NCBI GenBank assembly: GCA_002441135.1
Contig: DJVJ01000028.1
Span: 1-55,183, forward strand
Direction of reading: 5' to 3'
DNA length: 55,183 nucleotides
Source of the DNA: Caryophanales bacterium UBA6259
GTDB taxonomy: Bacteria; Bacillota; Bacilli; Tepidibacillales; Tepidibacillaceae
Part shown: positions 43,544 to 52,820 of the stretch, one piece after another
Position numbering within the stretch: position 1 is the first letter of the stretch
How the letters are laid out: every line of letters starts with the position of its first letter
Translations under genes and position numbers: made by a program
The notes under the pieces: model-generated
The model's input: the letters and a program-made list of their open reading frames with translations, nothing else
What the model was told of the DNA's origin: nothing
The model's database searches: none

Positions 43544-43936
43544 ATGAGTGAATTAAGAGACGATTTAAAGTACAGCAAAGAGCATGAGTGGGTAGAAGTT
43601 TTAGGGGACAACAAAGTAAGAATCGGTATTACTGATTTTGCACAAAACTCTTTAGGAGACATTGTTTTCGTAGAAATTCCAGAGGTTGATGACGAAGTTA
43701 CTGCTGATGAGACTATGGGTTCTGTTGAATCTGTAAAAGCAGTTTCTGATGTATATTGCCCAGTTTCTGGTAAAGTTGTAGAAGTAAATGGAGATCTAGA
43801 AGATGCTCCAGAAAAAATTAATGAAGAGCCATATGGTGCAGGTTGGATGGTTGTTGTTGAGTTAAGTGATCCATCTGAATTAGATAAGCTACTTTCTGCA
43901 CAAGAGTATGACGCTTTTACAAAGGAAGAGGAATAA
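43544..43936 (+). CDS. gcvH: Glycine cleavage system H protein
   Basis: A 130-residue lipoyl carrier protein. The lipoylation site is K65 in MGSVESVKAVSDVYCPVSG. Hallmarks KYSKEHEWVEV and GITDFAQNSLGDIVFVEIP are present. GGGAGG precedes the ATG. It sits between gcvT and gcvPA; in Bacillus subtilis gcvH lies elsewhere, so the operon here is complete except for the shared L protein (lipoamide dehydrogenase). Confidence 0.97.
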   Translation: MSELRDDLKYSKEHEWVEVLGDNKVRIGITDFAQNSLGDIVFVEIPEVDDEVTADETMGSVESVKAVSDVYCPVSGKVVEVNGDLEDAPEKINEEPYGAGWMVVVELSDPSELDKLLSAQEYDAFTKEEE

Positions 43937-43962
43937 TTCGGTAAAAAAGAGGGGGAAATAAA

Positions 43963-45312
43963 ATGAGTTTCCGATATATCCCAAATACTGTCGAAGATCA
44001 ACAAAAGATGTTGGCAGAAATTGGGGTTAAATCGGTGGAAGAGCTATTCGCCGATATCCCAGAAGCCATCCGTTTCAAAGGCCAATTACAGATACCAAAT
44101 GCCATGTCAGAGCAAGAGGTTACCACCTACTTGTCCAAAATGGCAGCTAAAAATATCACTAGCATAGATTATTCTAGTTTTTTAGGTGCAGGAGTATATC
44201 ATCACTATATTCCTAGCGTTGTGAACCATGTCATTTCTCGTTCAGAATTTTATACAGCATATACACCATATCAGCCTGAAATTAGTCAAGGGGAACTACA
44301 GGCGATATTTGAATTTCAAACATTAATTGCTGAGTTAACTGGGATGGAAGCAGCGAACTCTTCAATGTATGACGGTGCGACCTCTTTAGGTGAGGCTGCA
44401 GCAATGGCTGCAGGCTCAACCCGTCGTACAAAGATTGTTGTTTCGCGTGCTGTTCATCCAGAAGCAAGAGAAGTACTTAAAACCTATGGAAAAGGACAAA
44501 ACTTAGAAATTGTCGAAGTAGGTTTGAAAGATGGAAAAACAGACGTTGATGATTTAAATAAGGTATTGGACGACAATACTGCTGCAGTGATTGTCCAATA
44601 TCCTAACTTCTTTGGGGTTATCGAAGATGTGCAGGCAATCAGTGATCTTGCACATAACAATAAATCCTTATCGATTGTAAGCGCGAATCCAATGTCTTTA
44701 CCAGTACTAAAAGCACCAGGCTCTTTAGGAGCAGATGTGGTTGTTGGCGATAATCAACCAATGGGCTTACCAGCTAGCTTTGGTGGACCACATGTTGGAT
44801 TTTTCGCAACCAGCTCTAAGCTGATTCGTAAAATGCCAGGTCGTATTGTAGGTCAAACGGTAGATGATGAAGGAAACCGTGGATTTGTATTAACCTTACA
44901 AGCAAGAGAACAGCATATTCGTCGTGAGAAAGCAACTTCGAATATATGCTCTAACCAAGCTTTAATGGCATTAGCTTCAGCTGTATACATGAATGCAATG
45001 GGTAAGCAAGGAATTGTTGAGGTTTCTAAGCAAAATCTACAAAAGGCGCATTACGCAAAACAAGCACTTACTTCAATTAATGGAGTAGATGCCGTGTTTG
45101 ATAGTCCGTTCTTTAATGAATTTGTGATTCAATTGCCAAAATCAGTAGCAGAAATCAATAAGGAGCTATTAACTCAAAACATTATTGGTGGTTATGATTT
45201 AAGCAAGGATTACCCTGAAATGCAAAACATGATGCTTGTGGCAGTTACTGAATTGAAGTCCAAAGAAGAAATTGATGTATTTGTTGCAAGATTGGAGGGA
45301 TTATTATCATGA
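43963..45312 (+). CDS. gcvPA: Glycine dehydrogenase (decarboxylating) subunit 1
   Basis: A 449-residue alpha subunit of the two-subunit P protein that decarboxylates glycine with PLP and loads GcvH. MSFRYIPNTVEDQQKMLAEI at the start, YTPYQPEISQGELQAIFEFQ and MYDGATSLGEAAAMA are typical of GcvPA. The PLP lysine is in the B subunit, not here. AGAGGGGG lies before the ATG. Overlaps gcvPB by 4 bp (ATGA), which supports equal synthesis of the two subunits. Confidence 0.96.
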   Translation: MSFRYIPNTVEDQQKMLAEIGVKSVEELFADIPEAIRFKGQLQIPNAMSEQEVTTYLSKMAAKNITSIDYSSFLGAGVYHHYIPSVVNHVISRSEFYTAYTPYQPEISQGELQAIFEFQTLIAELTGMEAANSSMYDGATSLGEAAAMAAGSTRRTKIVVSRAVHPEAREVLKTYGKGQNLEIVEVGLKDGKTDVDDLNKVLDDNTAAVIVQYPNFFGVIEDVQAISDLAHNNKSLSIVSANPMSLPVLKAPGSLGADVVVGDNQPMGLPASFGGPHVGFFATSSKLIRKMPGRIVGQTVDDEGNRGFVLTLQAREQHIRREKATSNICSNQALMALASAVYMNAMGKQGIVEVSKQNLQKAHYAKQALTSINGVDAVFDSPFFNEFVIQLPKSVAEINKELLTQNIIGGYDLSKDYPEMQNMMLVAVTELKSKEEIDVFVARLEGLLS

Positions 45313-46763
45313 GAAAAGAAAAAGCCCTCATTTTCGAACTAAGTCAACCAGGAAGAGTTTCCTATAGCTTACCAGCATTAGATATCCCTGAAGTAGAATT
45401 AGACCAATTACTACCAAAGGAATATTTAAGAGAGGAAGCACCAGAGTTCCCAGAGGTTTCTGAATTAGATTTGATGCGTCACTATACTGAATTATCCCGT
45501 CGCAATCATGGTGTGGATAATGGTTTTTACCCACTTGGATCCTGTACGATGAAATATAATCCAAAGGTAAATGAGGATGTAGCAAGATATACTGGATTTA
45601 CTCAGATTCATCCTTACCAAAGTGAAGAGACTGTACAAGGCGCATTAGAGTTATTATACAACCTACAAGAAGAGCTTAAAGAAATTACTGGAATGGATCA
45701 AGTGTCCTTACAGCCTGCAGCAGGAGCGCATGGTGAATGGACTGGACTGATGATGATTAGAGCATATCATGAGAGTCGCGGTGATCATCAGCGTATTAAG
45801 GTAATCGTACCGGATTCTGCCCATGGAACTAATCCTGCATCTGCAACTGTTGCTGGCTTTGAAATCATCACAGTAGCTTCCAATGAGATAGGAAACGTGG
45901 ATTTAGAAGCATTAAAGAAGGTAGTGGGTAATGATACTGCAGCATTAATGCTAACCAATCCAAATACGGTAGGTTTATTTGAAAAGGATATTGCAGCAAT
46001 TGCAGAAATCGTTCATGAAGCAGGCGGCCTTCTATATTATGATGGTGCTAATGCCAATGCGATTTTGGGGATTTCAAGACCAGGAGATATGGGATTTGAC
46101 GTAGTACATTTAAACCTACACAAAACCTTCTCAACACCTCATGGTGGTGGAGGCCCTGGTGCTGGCCCAGTAGGAGTAAAGAAAATATTAGAGCCTTTCT
46201 TACCAAAACCAATCGTAGCCAAAAAAGAGGAGACCTATTATCTAAACTACGATATGCCACAATCTATTGGCCGTGTGAAGCCTTATTACGGCAACTTTGG
46301 TGTCTTGGTTAGAGCATATACCTATATTCGTTCTATGGGTCCAGATGGTTTAAAATCTGTCTCTGAAAATGCAGTATTAAATGCAAACTATATGATGAGA
46401 AGATTACAGCATTATTATCATTTACCATTTGGTCAGCATTGTAAGCATGAATTTGTTTTATCTGGTAAAAAGCAGAAAAAGCTTGGTGTTCGTACCTTAG
46501 ATATTGCAAAGCGTTTACTTGACTTTGGGTTCCATCCACCAACAATCTACTTCCCATTAATCGTGGAAGAGTGTTTGATGATAGAACCTACAGAAACAGA
46601 AAGCAAGGAAACCTTGGATCAATTTATTGATATCTTGATTCAAATTGCAAAAGAAGCAGAAACCGAGCCAGAAAAAGTATTAGAAGCACCACACACTACT
46701 GTGGTTGGTCGCTTAGACGAAGTAACGGCAGCAAGAAATCCAATTCTTCGTTATCAAAAATAA
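45309..46763 (+). CDS. gcvPB: Glycine dehydrogenase (decarboxylating) subunit 2
   Basis: A 484-residue PLP-binding beta subunit of the P protein. The PLP lysine is K272 in VVHLNLHKTFSTPHGGGGPG. SQPGRVSYSLPALD and NNGF-like VDNGFYPLGSCTMKYNPKVN are family signatures. It is the last gene of the gcv operon and is followed by a terminator. The operon therefore encodes T, H, PA and PB under one riboswitch. Confidence 0.96.
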   Translation: MRKEKALIFELSQPGRVSYSLPALDIPEVELDQLLPKEYLREEAPEFPEVSELDLMRHYTELSRRNHGVDNGFYPLGSCTMKYNPKVNEDVARYTGFTQIHPYQSEETVQGALELLYNLQEELKEITGMDQVSLQPAAGAHGEWTGLMMIRAYHESRGDHQRIKVIVPDSAHGTNPASATVAGFEIITVASNEIGNVDLEALKKVVGNDTAALMLTNPNTVGLFEKDIAAIAEIVHEAGGLLYYDGANANAILGISRPGDMGFDVVHLNLHKTFSTPHGGGGPGAGPVGVKKILEPFLPKPIVAKKEETYYLNYDMPQSIGRVKPYYGNFGVLVRAYTYIRSMGPDGLKSVSENAVLNANYMMRRLQHYYHLPFGQHCKHEFVLSGKKQKKLGVRTLDIAKRLLDFGFHPPTIYFPLIVEECLMIEPTETESKETLDQFIDILIQIAKEAETEPEKVLEAPHTTVVGRLDEVTAARNPILRYQK

Positions 46764-46787
46764 GCATAATATTTAGTAGTATTAATG

Positions 46788-46829
46788 AAAAACGTGCAAA
46801 CCTTATATTGGTTTCACGTTTTTTTTTGT
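46788..46829 (+). terminator. Terminator of the gcv operon
   Basis: AAAACGTGCAAACC and GGTTTCACGTTTT pair (one C mismatch) around a 7-nt loop, followed by eight T. Confidence 0.85.
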
Positions 46830-46925
46830 GTCTAATTTCATATTTGGTATATAATTGTGAAAAGTATTTCTGTATAATCTGTATGTACGGGGAACCTAAT
46901 ACATCAAGATAGCGGTGATTAAAGA

Positions 46926-47558
46926 TTGTTAAAATTGACGGGCGAAAGAATAATTCCTGATCTAATGCAACCAACCAATGGAATGCTGTTAGAGCATATG
47001 GCTCGGTATTATTTTGCCCTGCCGTACGTGGAGGGTCGTGTTTTAGATATAGCATGTGGAGCTGGCTATGGTACTTTTATGATGGCTAAAGCACGTAATA
47101 AGTCAATTTCAGAGATGGTTGGTGTGGACATAGATAAGGAGACCATTGAATATGCGAACAAACGCTATAACCATCGAAAAGTGAATTATCAGGTAGAGGA
47201 TGTCTTAGATCCATCATTGCCTGAGAAGCTTGGTCAATTTGATACTATTGTGAGCTTTGAAACGATTGAACATGTACCGGATGAGAAGCCTTTTTTGGAA
47301 AATTTATTTAAGATGTTAAAACCGAATGGAACACTAATCATTTCTACACCTTTTGGGCAAGGTAAAGGAAAGCCTACAAGTGAAGCCTTTCATTACCACC
47401 AATACACCAGAGAAGAGTTTTTGATGCTCTTTAATCGGTATATGGATGTTGATTTTTATTTTCAACATGGTGTTTCTTTTGAGTATAGTAGTGATGGGTT
47501 ATTCCCACGCGAAAAAATTAGATACCCACTAGGAGTTGCAGTTTGTAAAAAACAATAA
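46926..47558 (+). CDS. SAM-dependent methyltransferase
   Basis: A 210-residue class I methyltransferase. Motif I is VLDIACGAGYGTFMMA, the acidic residue after strand 2 is in VGVDIDKETIEYANKR, and motif IV is VSFETIEHVPDEKPFLENL. The N-terminal LTGERIIPDLMQPTNGMLLE segment resembles a group of Firmicute methyltransferases acting on small molecules or lipid-linked sugars. Start is TTG with a modest GGTG site; no ATG is available. It is followed at 10 bp by a small protein gene with its own AAGGAG. Substrate unknown. Confidence 0.85.
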   Translation: MLKLTGERIIPDLMQPTNGMLLEHMARYYFALPYVEGRVLDIACGAGYGTFMMAKARNKSISEMVGVDIDKETIEYANKRYNHRKVNYQVEDVLDPSLPEKLGQFDTIVSFETIEHVPDEKPFLENLFKMLKPNGTLIISTPFGQGKGKPTSEAFHYHQYTREEFLMLFNRYMDVDFYFQHGVSFEYSSDGLFPREKIRYPLGVAVCKKQ

Positions 47559-47567
47559 GGAGCGATC

Positions 47568-47795
47568 ATGAAAATGGAATCATACAAAGTGTTGTACTGG
47601 AACAAAAACGAAAGGTTTGTTAGAGAAAATATTAACAGTTATATTGTTGAGGCGAATTCTGTACAAGAAGTGAGACAACAGGCAAGCAGTGATATTATTG
47701 TAGAACGAGTGGTTAAAGTAACCGAAGCAGATTTGGCCTATGAAAAGAGAAAGTTAGAAAGAAAAGAGGTTGAAATGGAAGAGGAGCATGAGTAA
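47568..47795 (+). CDS. Small hypothetical protein
   Basis: A 75-residue protein: an N-terminal alpha/beta segment (YKVLYWNKNERFVRENINSY) followed by a charged helix rich in Glu/Lys (RKLERKEVEMEEEHE). The first part resembles short phage or Firmicute proteins of unknown function. AATAAGGAG lies just before the ATG. It is probably co-transcribed with the preceding methyltransferase and ends at a terminator whose stem covers the last codons. Confidence 0.7.
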   Translation: MKMESYKVLYWNKNERFVRENINSYIVEANSVQEVRQQASSDIIVERVVKVTEADLAYEKRKLERKEVEMEEEHE

Positions 47796-47814
47796 TTCAT
47801 GCTCCCTTTTTTTT
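47783..47814 (+). terminator. Terminator after small protein gene
   Basis: GGAGCATGA pairs perfectly with TCATGCTCC around GTAAT and is followed by eight T. Confidence 0.88.
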
Positions 47815-47820
47815 GCACTC

Positions 47821-48663
47821 TTATATTGAAACTAACTCAGAAATTCTTTTTTGGATTTCTGCTTGTATAGCACGTACAATTGGGCCTGGCTCGTGGCCGA
47901 TTACATGGTCATTAATTTGAATGACAGGCATTGCTTCAACCGTTGTACTACTTATAAAAGCCTCATCAGCTTCTAATACTTCCTTAAAAGTAAAATTCTT
48001 TTCCATAAAAGGAATATGTAACTGATTGGCTATGTCTTTGATTACCATTCGAGTAATTCCATTTAGAATAAAATTATCGGCAGGATGAGTGTAAATTTTA
48101 CCATCCTTTACAATATAAAAATTAGAAGAGCTACCTTCTGTAACAATGTTATCTCTAATTTGAATCGCTTCGTCTGCTTGATGATCGACGGCATACTGTT
48201 TTGCCATCACGTTTCCTAACAGATTTAAGCTTTTGATATCGCAACGTAACCAGCGAATATCTTCAATAGTAACCACTTTAATTCCCTTTTCAAGCTTTTC
48301 AACAGGTCTAGCAACCTCTTTCGTATACGCTGTTAAAACAGCAGTTGTACCTATAGGATACGCATGATTTCTTGGGGCAGCACCTCTAGTGACTTGGAAA
48401 TATATAATACCATCTTTAAGCTTGTTCAACTCGATTAATTGTGTTATCTTAGAACTTGTTTCCTCTAAAGACATCGGAAGTTTTAAGTCAATTTCATTTG
48501 CGCTTCTTTGGAATCGTACTAGATGTGGTTCCATTTCAAAAGGAACGCCATTATACACTCTTACAACTTCATAAATACCATCTCCAAATTGATATCCACG
48601 ATCCTCTAAATCAATATGGACATTGTCTCTAGATAGAAATTGATCATTTAATAAGATTGTCAT
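47821..48663 (-). CDS. dat: D-amino acid aminotransferase
   Basis: A 280-residue class IV PLP aminotransferase that interconverts D-alanine and D-glutamate with 2-oxo acids, feeding peptidoglycan. EDRGYQFGDGIYEVVRVYNG at residues 20-39, VTRGAAPRNHAYP around 91-103, the PLP lysine K144 in WLRCDIKSLNLLGNVMAKQ, and EGSSSNFYIVKDGKIYTHP all fit Dat. GGAGTGG lies seven bases before the ATG at 48663, preferred over a GTG nine bases earlier. Monocistronic on the minus strand. Confidence 0.92.
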   Translation of the reverse strand: MTILLNDQFLSRDNVHIDLEDRGYQFGDGIYEVVRVYNGVPFEMEPHLVRFQRSANEIDLKLPMSLEETSSKITQLIELNKLKDGIIYFQVTRGAAPRNHAYPIGTTAVLTAYTKEVARPVEKLEKGIKVVTIEDIRWLRCDIKSLNLLGNVMAKQYAVDHQADEAIQIRDNIVTEGSSSNFYIVKDGKIYTHPADNFILNGITRMVIKDIANQLHIPFMEKNFTFKEVLEADEAFISSTTVEAMPVIQINDHVIGHEPGPIVRAIQAEIQKRISELVSI

Positions 48664-48841
48664 CTTTACCACTCCGTTTTTCTATAGGAAATTGTATAAT
48701 ACTATTAAAGCAATTCTAACACTTTTTTTAGCGAATAGAAGATTGAATTTGATTTTTTTAAAAATCAAGGGAAAATATTAAAAATATTATAAAATGTTAC
48801 TTTCGAACTAATAACTGTTTTTTTTAATTTTTGTACTAGAA

Positions 48842-48890
48842 CTACCAAATATAGTGTTATATAATGGAAAAGCAACACTACATATGGTGA
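48842..48890 (+). promoter_or_regulatory. Paired NrdR boxes at the nrdJ promoter
   Basis: Two 16-bp sites resemble the NrdR consensus ACAC-wATATATw-GTGT: CTACCAAATATAGTGT at 48842-48857 and ACACTACATATGGTGA at 48875-48890. Their starts are 33 bp apart, about three helical turns, as usual for NrdR pairs. A TATAAT -10 lies between them at 48860-48865. They suggest repression of nrdJ by NrdR with high (d)ATP. Confidence 0.75.
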
Positions 48891-48947
48891 ATACAACAAG
48901 AGGTAACATTATCTTTATTAATAAAAACGAATTATGGAGGTTGAAAA

Positions 48948-51900
48948 ATGGCCAAGTTAGAAGGGTTGAGTGAGAAAATATTCCTTGACCGGTATGCCCT
49001 AAAGGATGCAAAGAATACAGAGGTACTTGAAGGGGATACTGTTTTAGTCCTAACAAAGGATGATCCAAAATTCCCTAAAAAAGAGGTAGGGGAAGTCATT
49101 GAGGTAAACGGAGAAGAATTAGAAATCCGTTTAAGAGATGGACAAGTTGTCACTTCTACTATTGATCAAGTTTCAAGGCCAAGCGAATTAACCCCAGAAC
49201 AAATGTGGGATCGAGTAGCAAAAGCAATCGCTGCTGTTGAAAAGCCTGAGAAGCAAAAGGAATGGGAAGAAAAGTTCCGCTATGTATTAGATGATTGGAA
49301 GCTAGTTCCTGGTGGTCGTATTGCTGCAGGGGCTGGAGCAAGCAATGAGTTAACATTATTTAATTGTTATGTAATCCCATCACCAAAGGACAGTCGTGGC
49401 GGTATTATGGATACCTTAAGCCAAATGACAGAGATTATGTCTCGTGGCGGTGGTGTAGGAATCAATATTTCTTCTTTAAGACCAAGAAGAGCCAATGTAA
49501 AAGGAGTAAATGGATCCTCCAGTGGTGCTGTATCCTGGGGTGGATTATTTAGTTACACAACTGGATTGATTGAACAAGGTGGAAGTCGTTAACATATCGG
49601 CGACTTAATCTCGTGAATTGCTGGAACACTCTAAAGCCTGATCAACCACAACGTGGTTGGCAACAACGAGCGTGATGGTTTGAAAATGATTGGGATAAAT
49701 AAATGGGCAATCAGCAGCGAAGCATCTTTGGAAACAAAGATGAACGTTCAACGACTATTGAAATTTCCTAAAGTATCCAATATTATCTAAGTAAAACAGC
49801 CTAATTAACAGGGTGGTGTTAATAATGGGTGCAATGGAAAAAGTAAATCATAAACCTCGGAGACGTGGTTATGAGGCACGAGACAGGGAAGAATTAATTA
49901 ATACGATTATAAAGTTACACAACGATGGATTAAGTCAGGTAGATATAGCTAAAAAATTAAAACTTTCACGAGGTACTATCTTAAGATGGAACAAAGAATT
50001 AAAATTTTTCCATCCTAGAACACCTGGTGAGGGTGGTAAAATCAAGTCGAAAATTTATGACTATGATGAGAATTATTTTGAGACTATATCTACGCCAAAT
50101 CAAGCCTACATTATTGGATATATACTTGGGGATGGAACGATACTTGATAGAAAAAAATCAAAAAGATTGGTATTATCTTTAGCCGAACAAGATAAACAAC
50201 TCTTATATGACATTGCTAATGAATTGAATATGACTGAGGCAATTAAATTTAGAAAAAGAAATGCTCCAAATGAACAAAATAAGTATTCATTGGTGATTAA
50301 CTCCACTAAGATGTGTAATGATCTTATACAATTAGGTATTGCACCTAAGAAAACAAAAAATGAAGAGTGGATTGAATTTAACAATAATGAATTACAGTGG
50401 GCTTTTCTAAGAGGTTTTTTTGATGCTGACGGCCATATAAGAGTATATTTAAAAGATAATTATCTTAAAACCAGAATTGGTTTTACTGGAACTAAAGAAA
50501 TGCTTGAATCAATATTATCGTTTTTAAAATCCCGCAATATAGGATTAAGAGTAAATTCAATTATCCAAAAAGAAGGTTGTTATGACTTATATATATCAAG
50601 TGTAATAGATGCAAAAGAAATTTATACACATTTGTATAAAGACGGAAGCATCAAATTGAATCGTAAATATGAAAAATTTTCTTCTTTGATGATATAGTCT
50701 GATCTTATGTGAAAGCATAAGAGGCTGGCAGAAATGACCAACCCCCTCTTTATGAGGAGTAACAATCTGCGAGGAGCATTAATGTTAATGCTAAATGATT
50801 GGCATCCAGACCTACTTGAATTTATTACTGTTAAACAAGAAATGGGTTTAATTACGAATGCTAATCTTTCTGTAGCGGTAAGTAATGATTTCATGGAAGC
50901 AGTGAAAAATGATTTAGACTGGGATTTAGTTTTCCCAGATTCAAATGATCCTGAATATGACGAGCTTTGGGACGGTAATCTTCAAAAATGGAAAGAGTTA
51001 GGGAAACCTGTTAAAGTATATAAAACTGTAAAAGCAAGTGAAATATGGCATACCATAATTACCTCTGCATGGAAGTCAGCAGAACCAGGTATTGTATTTA
51101 TGGAATATTATAATGACATGTCCAATAGCTGGTATTTTAACCCGATTGTTAGTACAAACCCGTGTGCAGAGCAAGGGTTACCAGCTTGGGGTGTATGTAA
51201 TTTATCCTCGATTAACTTAGCTAAATTTGTGAATGATGGGGAAGTAGATTGGGACGAGCTAGGAAAAACAGTAGAGTATTCTGTACGTTTCTTAGATAAT
51301 GTAATTGATGCTACCCCATATCATTTTAAAGAGAATGAAGAAAATCAAATGAATGAACGCCGAATTGGCTTAGGCACAATGGGTCTAGCTGAGATGCTGA
51401 TTAAGCTTGAGCTTCGTTATGGCAGCCCAGAGGGAATGGAATTTTTAGATAAGCTATATGGCTTTATTGCAAAGCAATCCTATATTGCATCTACTAAGAT
51501 AGCCGAAGAAAAAGGTTCATTCCCAATGTTTGATACTGAGAAATTCCTACAAAGCAGATTTGTGCAGCAATTTGATGATGAAGTGAAAGAAGCAATCACG
51601 GAAAAGGGCATGCGTAATGTTACCGTACTAACACAAGCGCCAACGGGTAGTACTGGAACCATGGTAGGAACCTCTACTGGAATTGAGCCTTATTTCGCAT
51701 TTGAATATTTGCGCCAAAGTCGTCTTGGCTTGGACAAGCAATATGTACCGATTGCGAAGGATTGGATCAATGAGCATCCTGGTGAAGAGCTACCAGATTA
51801 TTTTGTTAGCGCAATGGACTTAACTGCCGAAGAGCATATTCGTGTACAAGCTGCCATTCAAAAGTGGGTAGATTCATCTATTAGTAAAACAGCAAATGCT

Positions 51901-52656
51901 CCTGCAGACTTTACTGTAGAGGATACAAAGCGTTTATATGAGCAGGCATTTGACTTAGGCTGTAAAGGTGTTACAATCTATCGAGATGGTAGTCGTGATG
52001 TACAAGTATTATCAACAGAAGATAAAAAGAAAAACGAAACTACAGAAACAGCAATAAATGCAACACCAAAGTATAGAGAAGATGGCAAGGATTATCGCCG
52101 TAGACCTAAAAAGCTAACTGGTGCAACTTATAAATTAAATACACCATTAGGTAAAGCATACATTACTGTAAATGATATTAACGGAAATCCGTTTGAGGTT
52201 ATTGTTAATGTGGGTAAAGCAGGTAGTGATGTATTTGCGATGTCAGAAGGACTTGGCCGAGTTTCTTCCTTATTCCTACGTTTTGGAGAGATTCCAGATG
52301 GTAATAAGGCTCGCTTATTAATTAAGCATCTAAAAGGCATTGGTGGTTCTGGAGCAGTTGGATTTGGACCAAACCGTGTAGAATCCATTCCTGATGCAGT
52401 TGCTAAAGCATTAGAAATGCATTTAGATGGAGAAAACTCCAATGACTCTGTAGCAGCTGGTCAAGCTACTGAAACATTAAACAAACACAATGACCACGAG
52501 GCAATCAACCTAGATGATTTAGAGTTAGGTTTAGAAGAGGCAAATGATTTATATCCAGATGAATTAGACCTTTGCCCAACCTGTGGTTCTGCTTCACTAG
52601 TGAATGAAGAGGGTTGTAAGCACTGTCTATCTTGTGGATATACAAGATGTTCATAA
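48948..52656 (+). CDS. nrdJ: Class II (B12-dependent) ribonucleotide reductase, interrupted by a group I intron
   Basis: This enzyme reduces ribonucleotides to deoxyribonucleotides using adenosylcobalamin, without oxygen. Exon 1 is 48948-49589 (214 codons) and exon 2 is 50770-52656; joined in frame they give 842 residues, the normal NrdJ length. The join reads LIEQGGSR|RGALMLML, a conserved RNR stretch. Redox cysteines are C140 (LFNCYVIPS) and C357, and the thiyl residue is C346 in NPCAEQ with E348. The C-terminus has the TSCPD domain and a cysteine-rich tail (CPTCGSASLV then CKHCLSCGYTRC). GGAGG lies just before the ATG. No cobalamin riboswitch is visible. Two NrdR boxes lie upstream and two terminators downstream. 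Confidence 0.95.
49590..50769 (+). other. Group I self-splicing intron in nrdJ
   Basis: This 1180-nt insertion has hallmarks of a group I intron. The 5' exon ends in U (49589) and the intron ends in G (50769). P1: exon AAGTCGT pairs with internal guide GCGACTT (49600-49606), with the required U-G pair at the splice site. P10: exon 2 CGA pairs with TCG at 49597-49599. Core: P element around 49617 (AATTGCTGGAA) pairs GCTG with CAGC of Q (AATCAGCAGCGAAGC, about 49709); R element GTTCAACGACTA (about 49746-49757) pairs GACTA with TAGTC of S (50695-50699). The endonuclease gene lies between R and S. The 3' part resembles phage td-type introns (GATATAGTCTGATC). Confidence 0.94.
49825..50697 (+). CDS. 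Intron-encoded LAGLIDADG homing endonuclease
   Basis: A 290-residue protein encoded within the nrdJ intron. Residues about 25-60 form a helix-turn-helix (DGLSQVDIAKKLKLSRGTIL), then two LAGLIDADG-type motifs: YIIGYILGDGTIL and FLRGFFDADGHIRVYL, each with the metal-binding acidic residue (D in GDG, D in DADG). Two motifs imply a monomer that cuts an asymmetric site, normally the intronless nrdJ allele. The start is taken as ATG with GGGTGGTG upstream; the frame opens at a GTG 12 bp earlier. Its TAG stop falls inside the intron S element. No inactivating mutation is seen. Confidence 0.92.
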   Translation: MGAMEKVNHKPRRRGYEARDREELINTIIKLHNDGLSQVDIAKKLKLSRGTILRWNKELKFFHPRTPGEGGKIKSKIYDYDENYFETISTPNQAYIIGYILGDGTILDRKKSKRLVLSLAEQDKQLLYDIANELNMTEAIKFRKRNAPNEQNKYSLVINSTKMCNDLIQLGIAPKKTKNEEWIEFNNNELQWAFLRGFFDADGHIRVYLKDNYLKTRIGFTGTKEMLESILSFLKSRNIGLRVNSIIQKEGCYDLYISSVIDAKEIYTHLYKDGSIKLNRKYEKFSSLMI

Positions 52657-52694
52657 TCTTTAAGTAATAAAGTTTGATTTACCAAAAAAATATT

Positions 52695-52733
52695 AAGGCA
52701 CCTAGAATATAAAACTATTTTAGGTGCCTTTTG
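52695..52733 (+). terminator. First terminator after nrdJ
   Basis: AAGGCACCTA pairs perfectly with TAGGTGCCTT around a 16-nt loop and is followed by TT and T-rich DNA. Confidence 0.85.
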
Positions 52734-52747
52734 AATTAGATCAGTTC

Positions 52748-52795
52748 AACACCAGCTAGCTTATACTTTTAAAGCTAAGTGGTGTTTTTTTACAT
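52748..52795 (+). terminator. Second terminator after nrdJ
   Basis: AACACCAGCTAGCTT pairs with AAGCTAAGTGGTGTT (two mismatches) around a 9-nt loop, followed by six T. It marks the boundary between nrdJ and the cassette-like region. Confidence 0.82.
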
Positions 52796-52820
52796 TTAAT
52801 TACTTTTGTTAATTTTCCTC

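Noticed and set aside
48673..48947. Cobalamin riboswitch upstream of nrdJ
   Set aside because: The 275-bp leader is AT-rich and lacks the B12-box and long conserved structure.
49590..50769. Intein in NrdJ
   Set aside because: The insertion starts with a stop codon in frame and has group I intron core elements with P1 and P10 pairing. An intein would keep an open frame and splice motifs.
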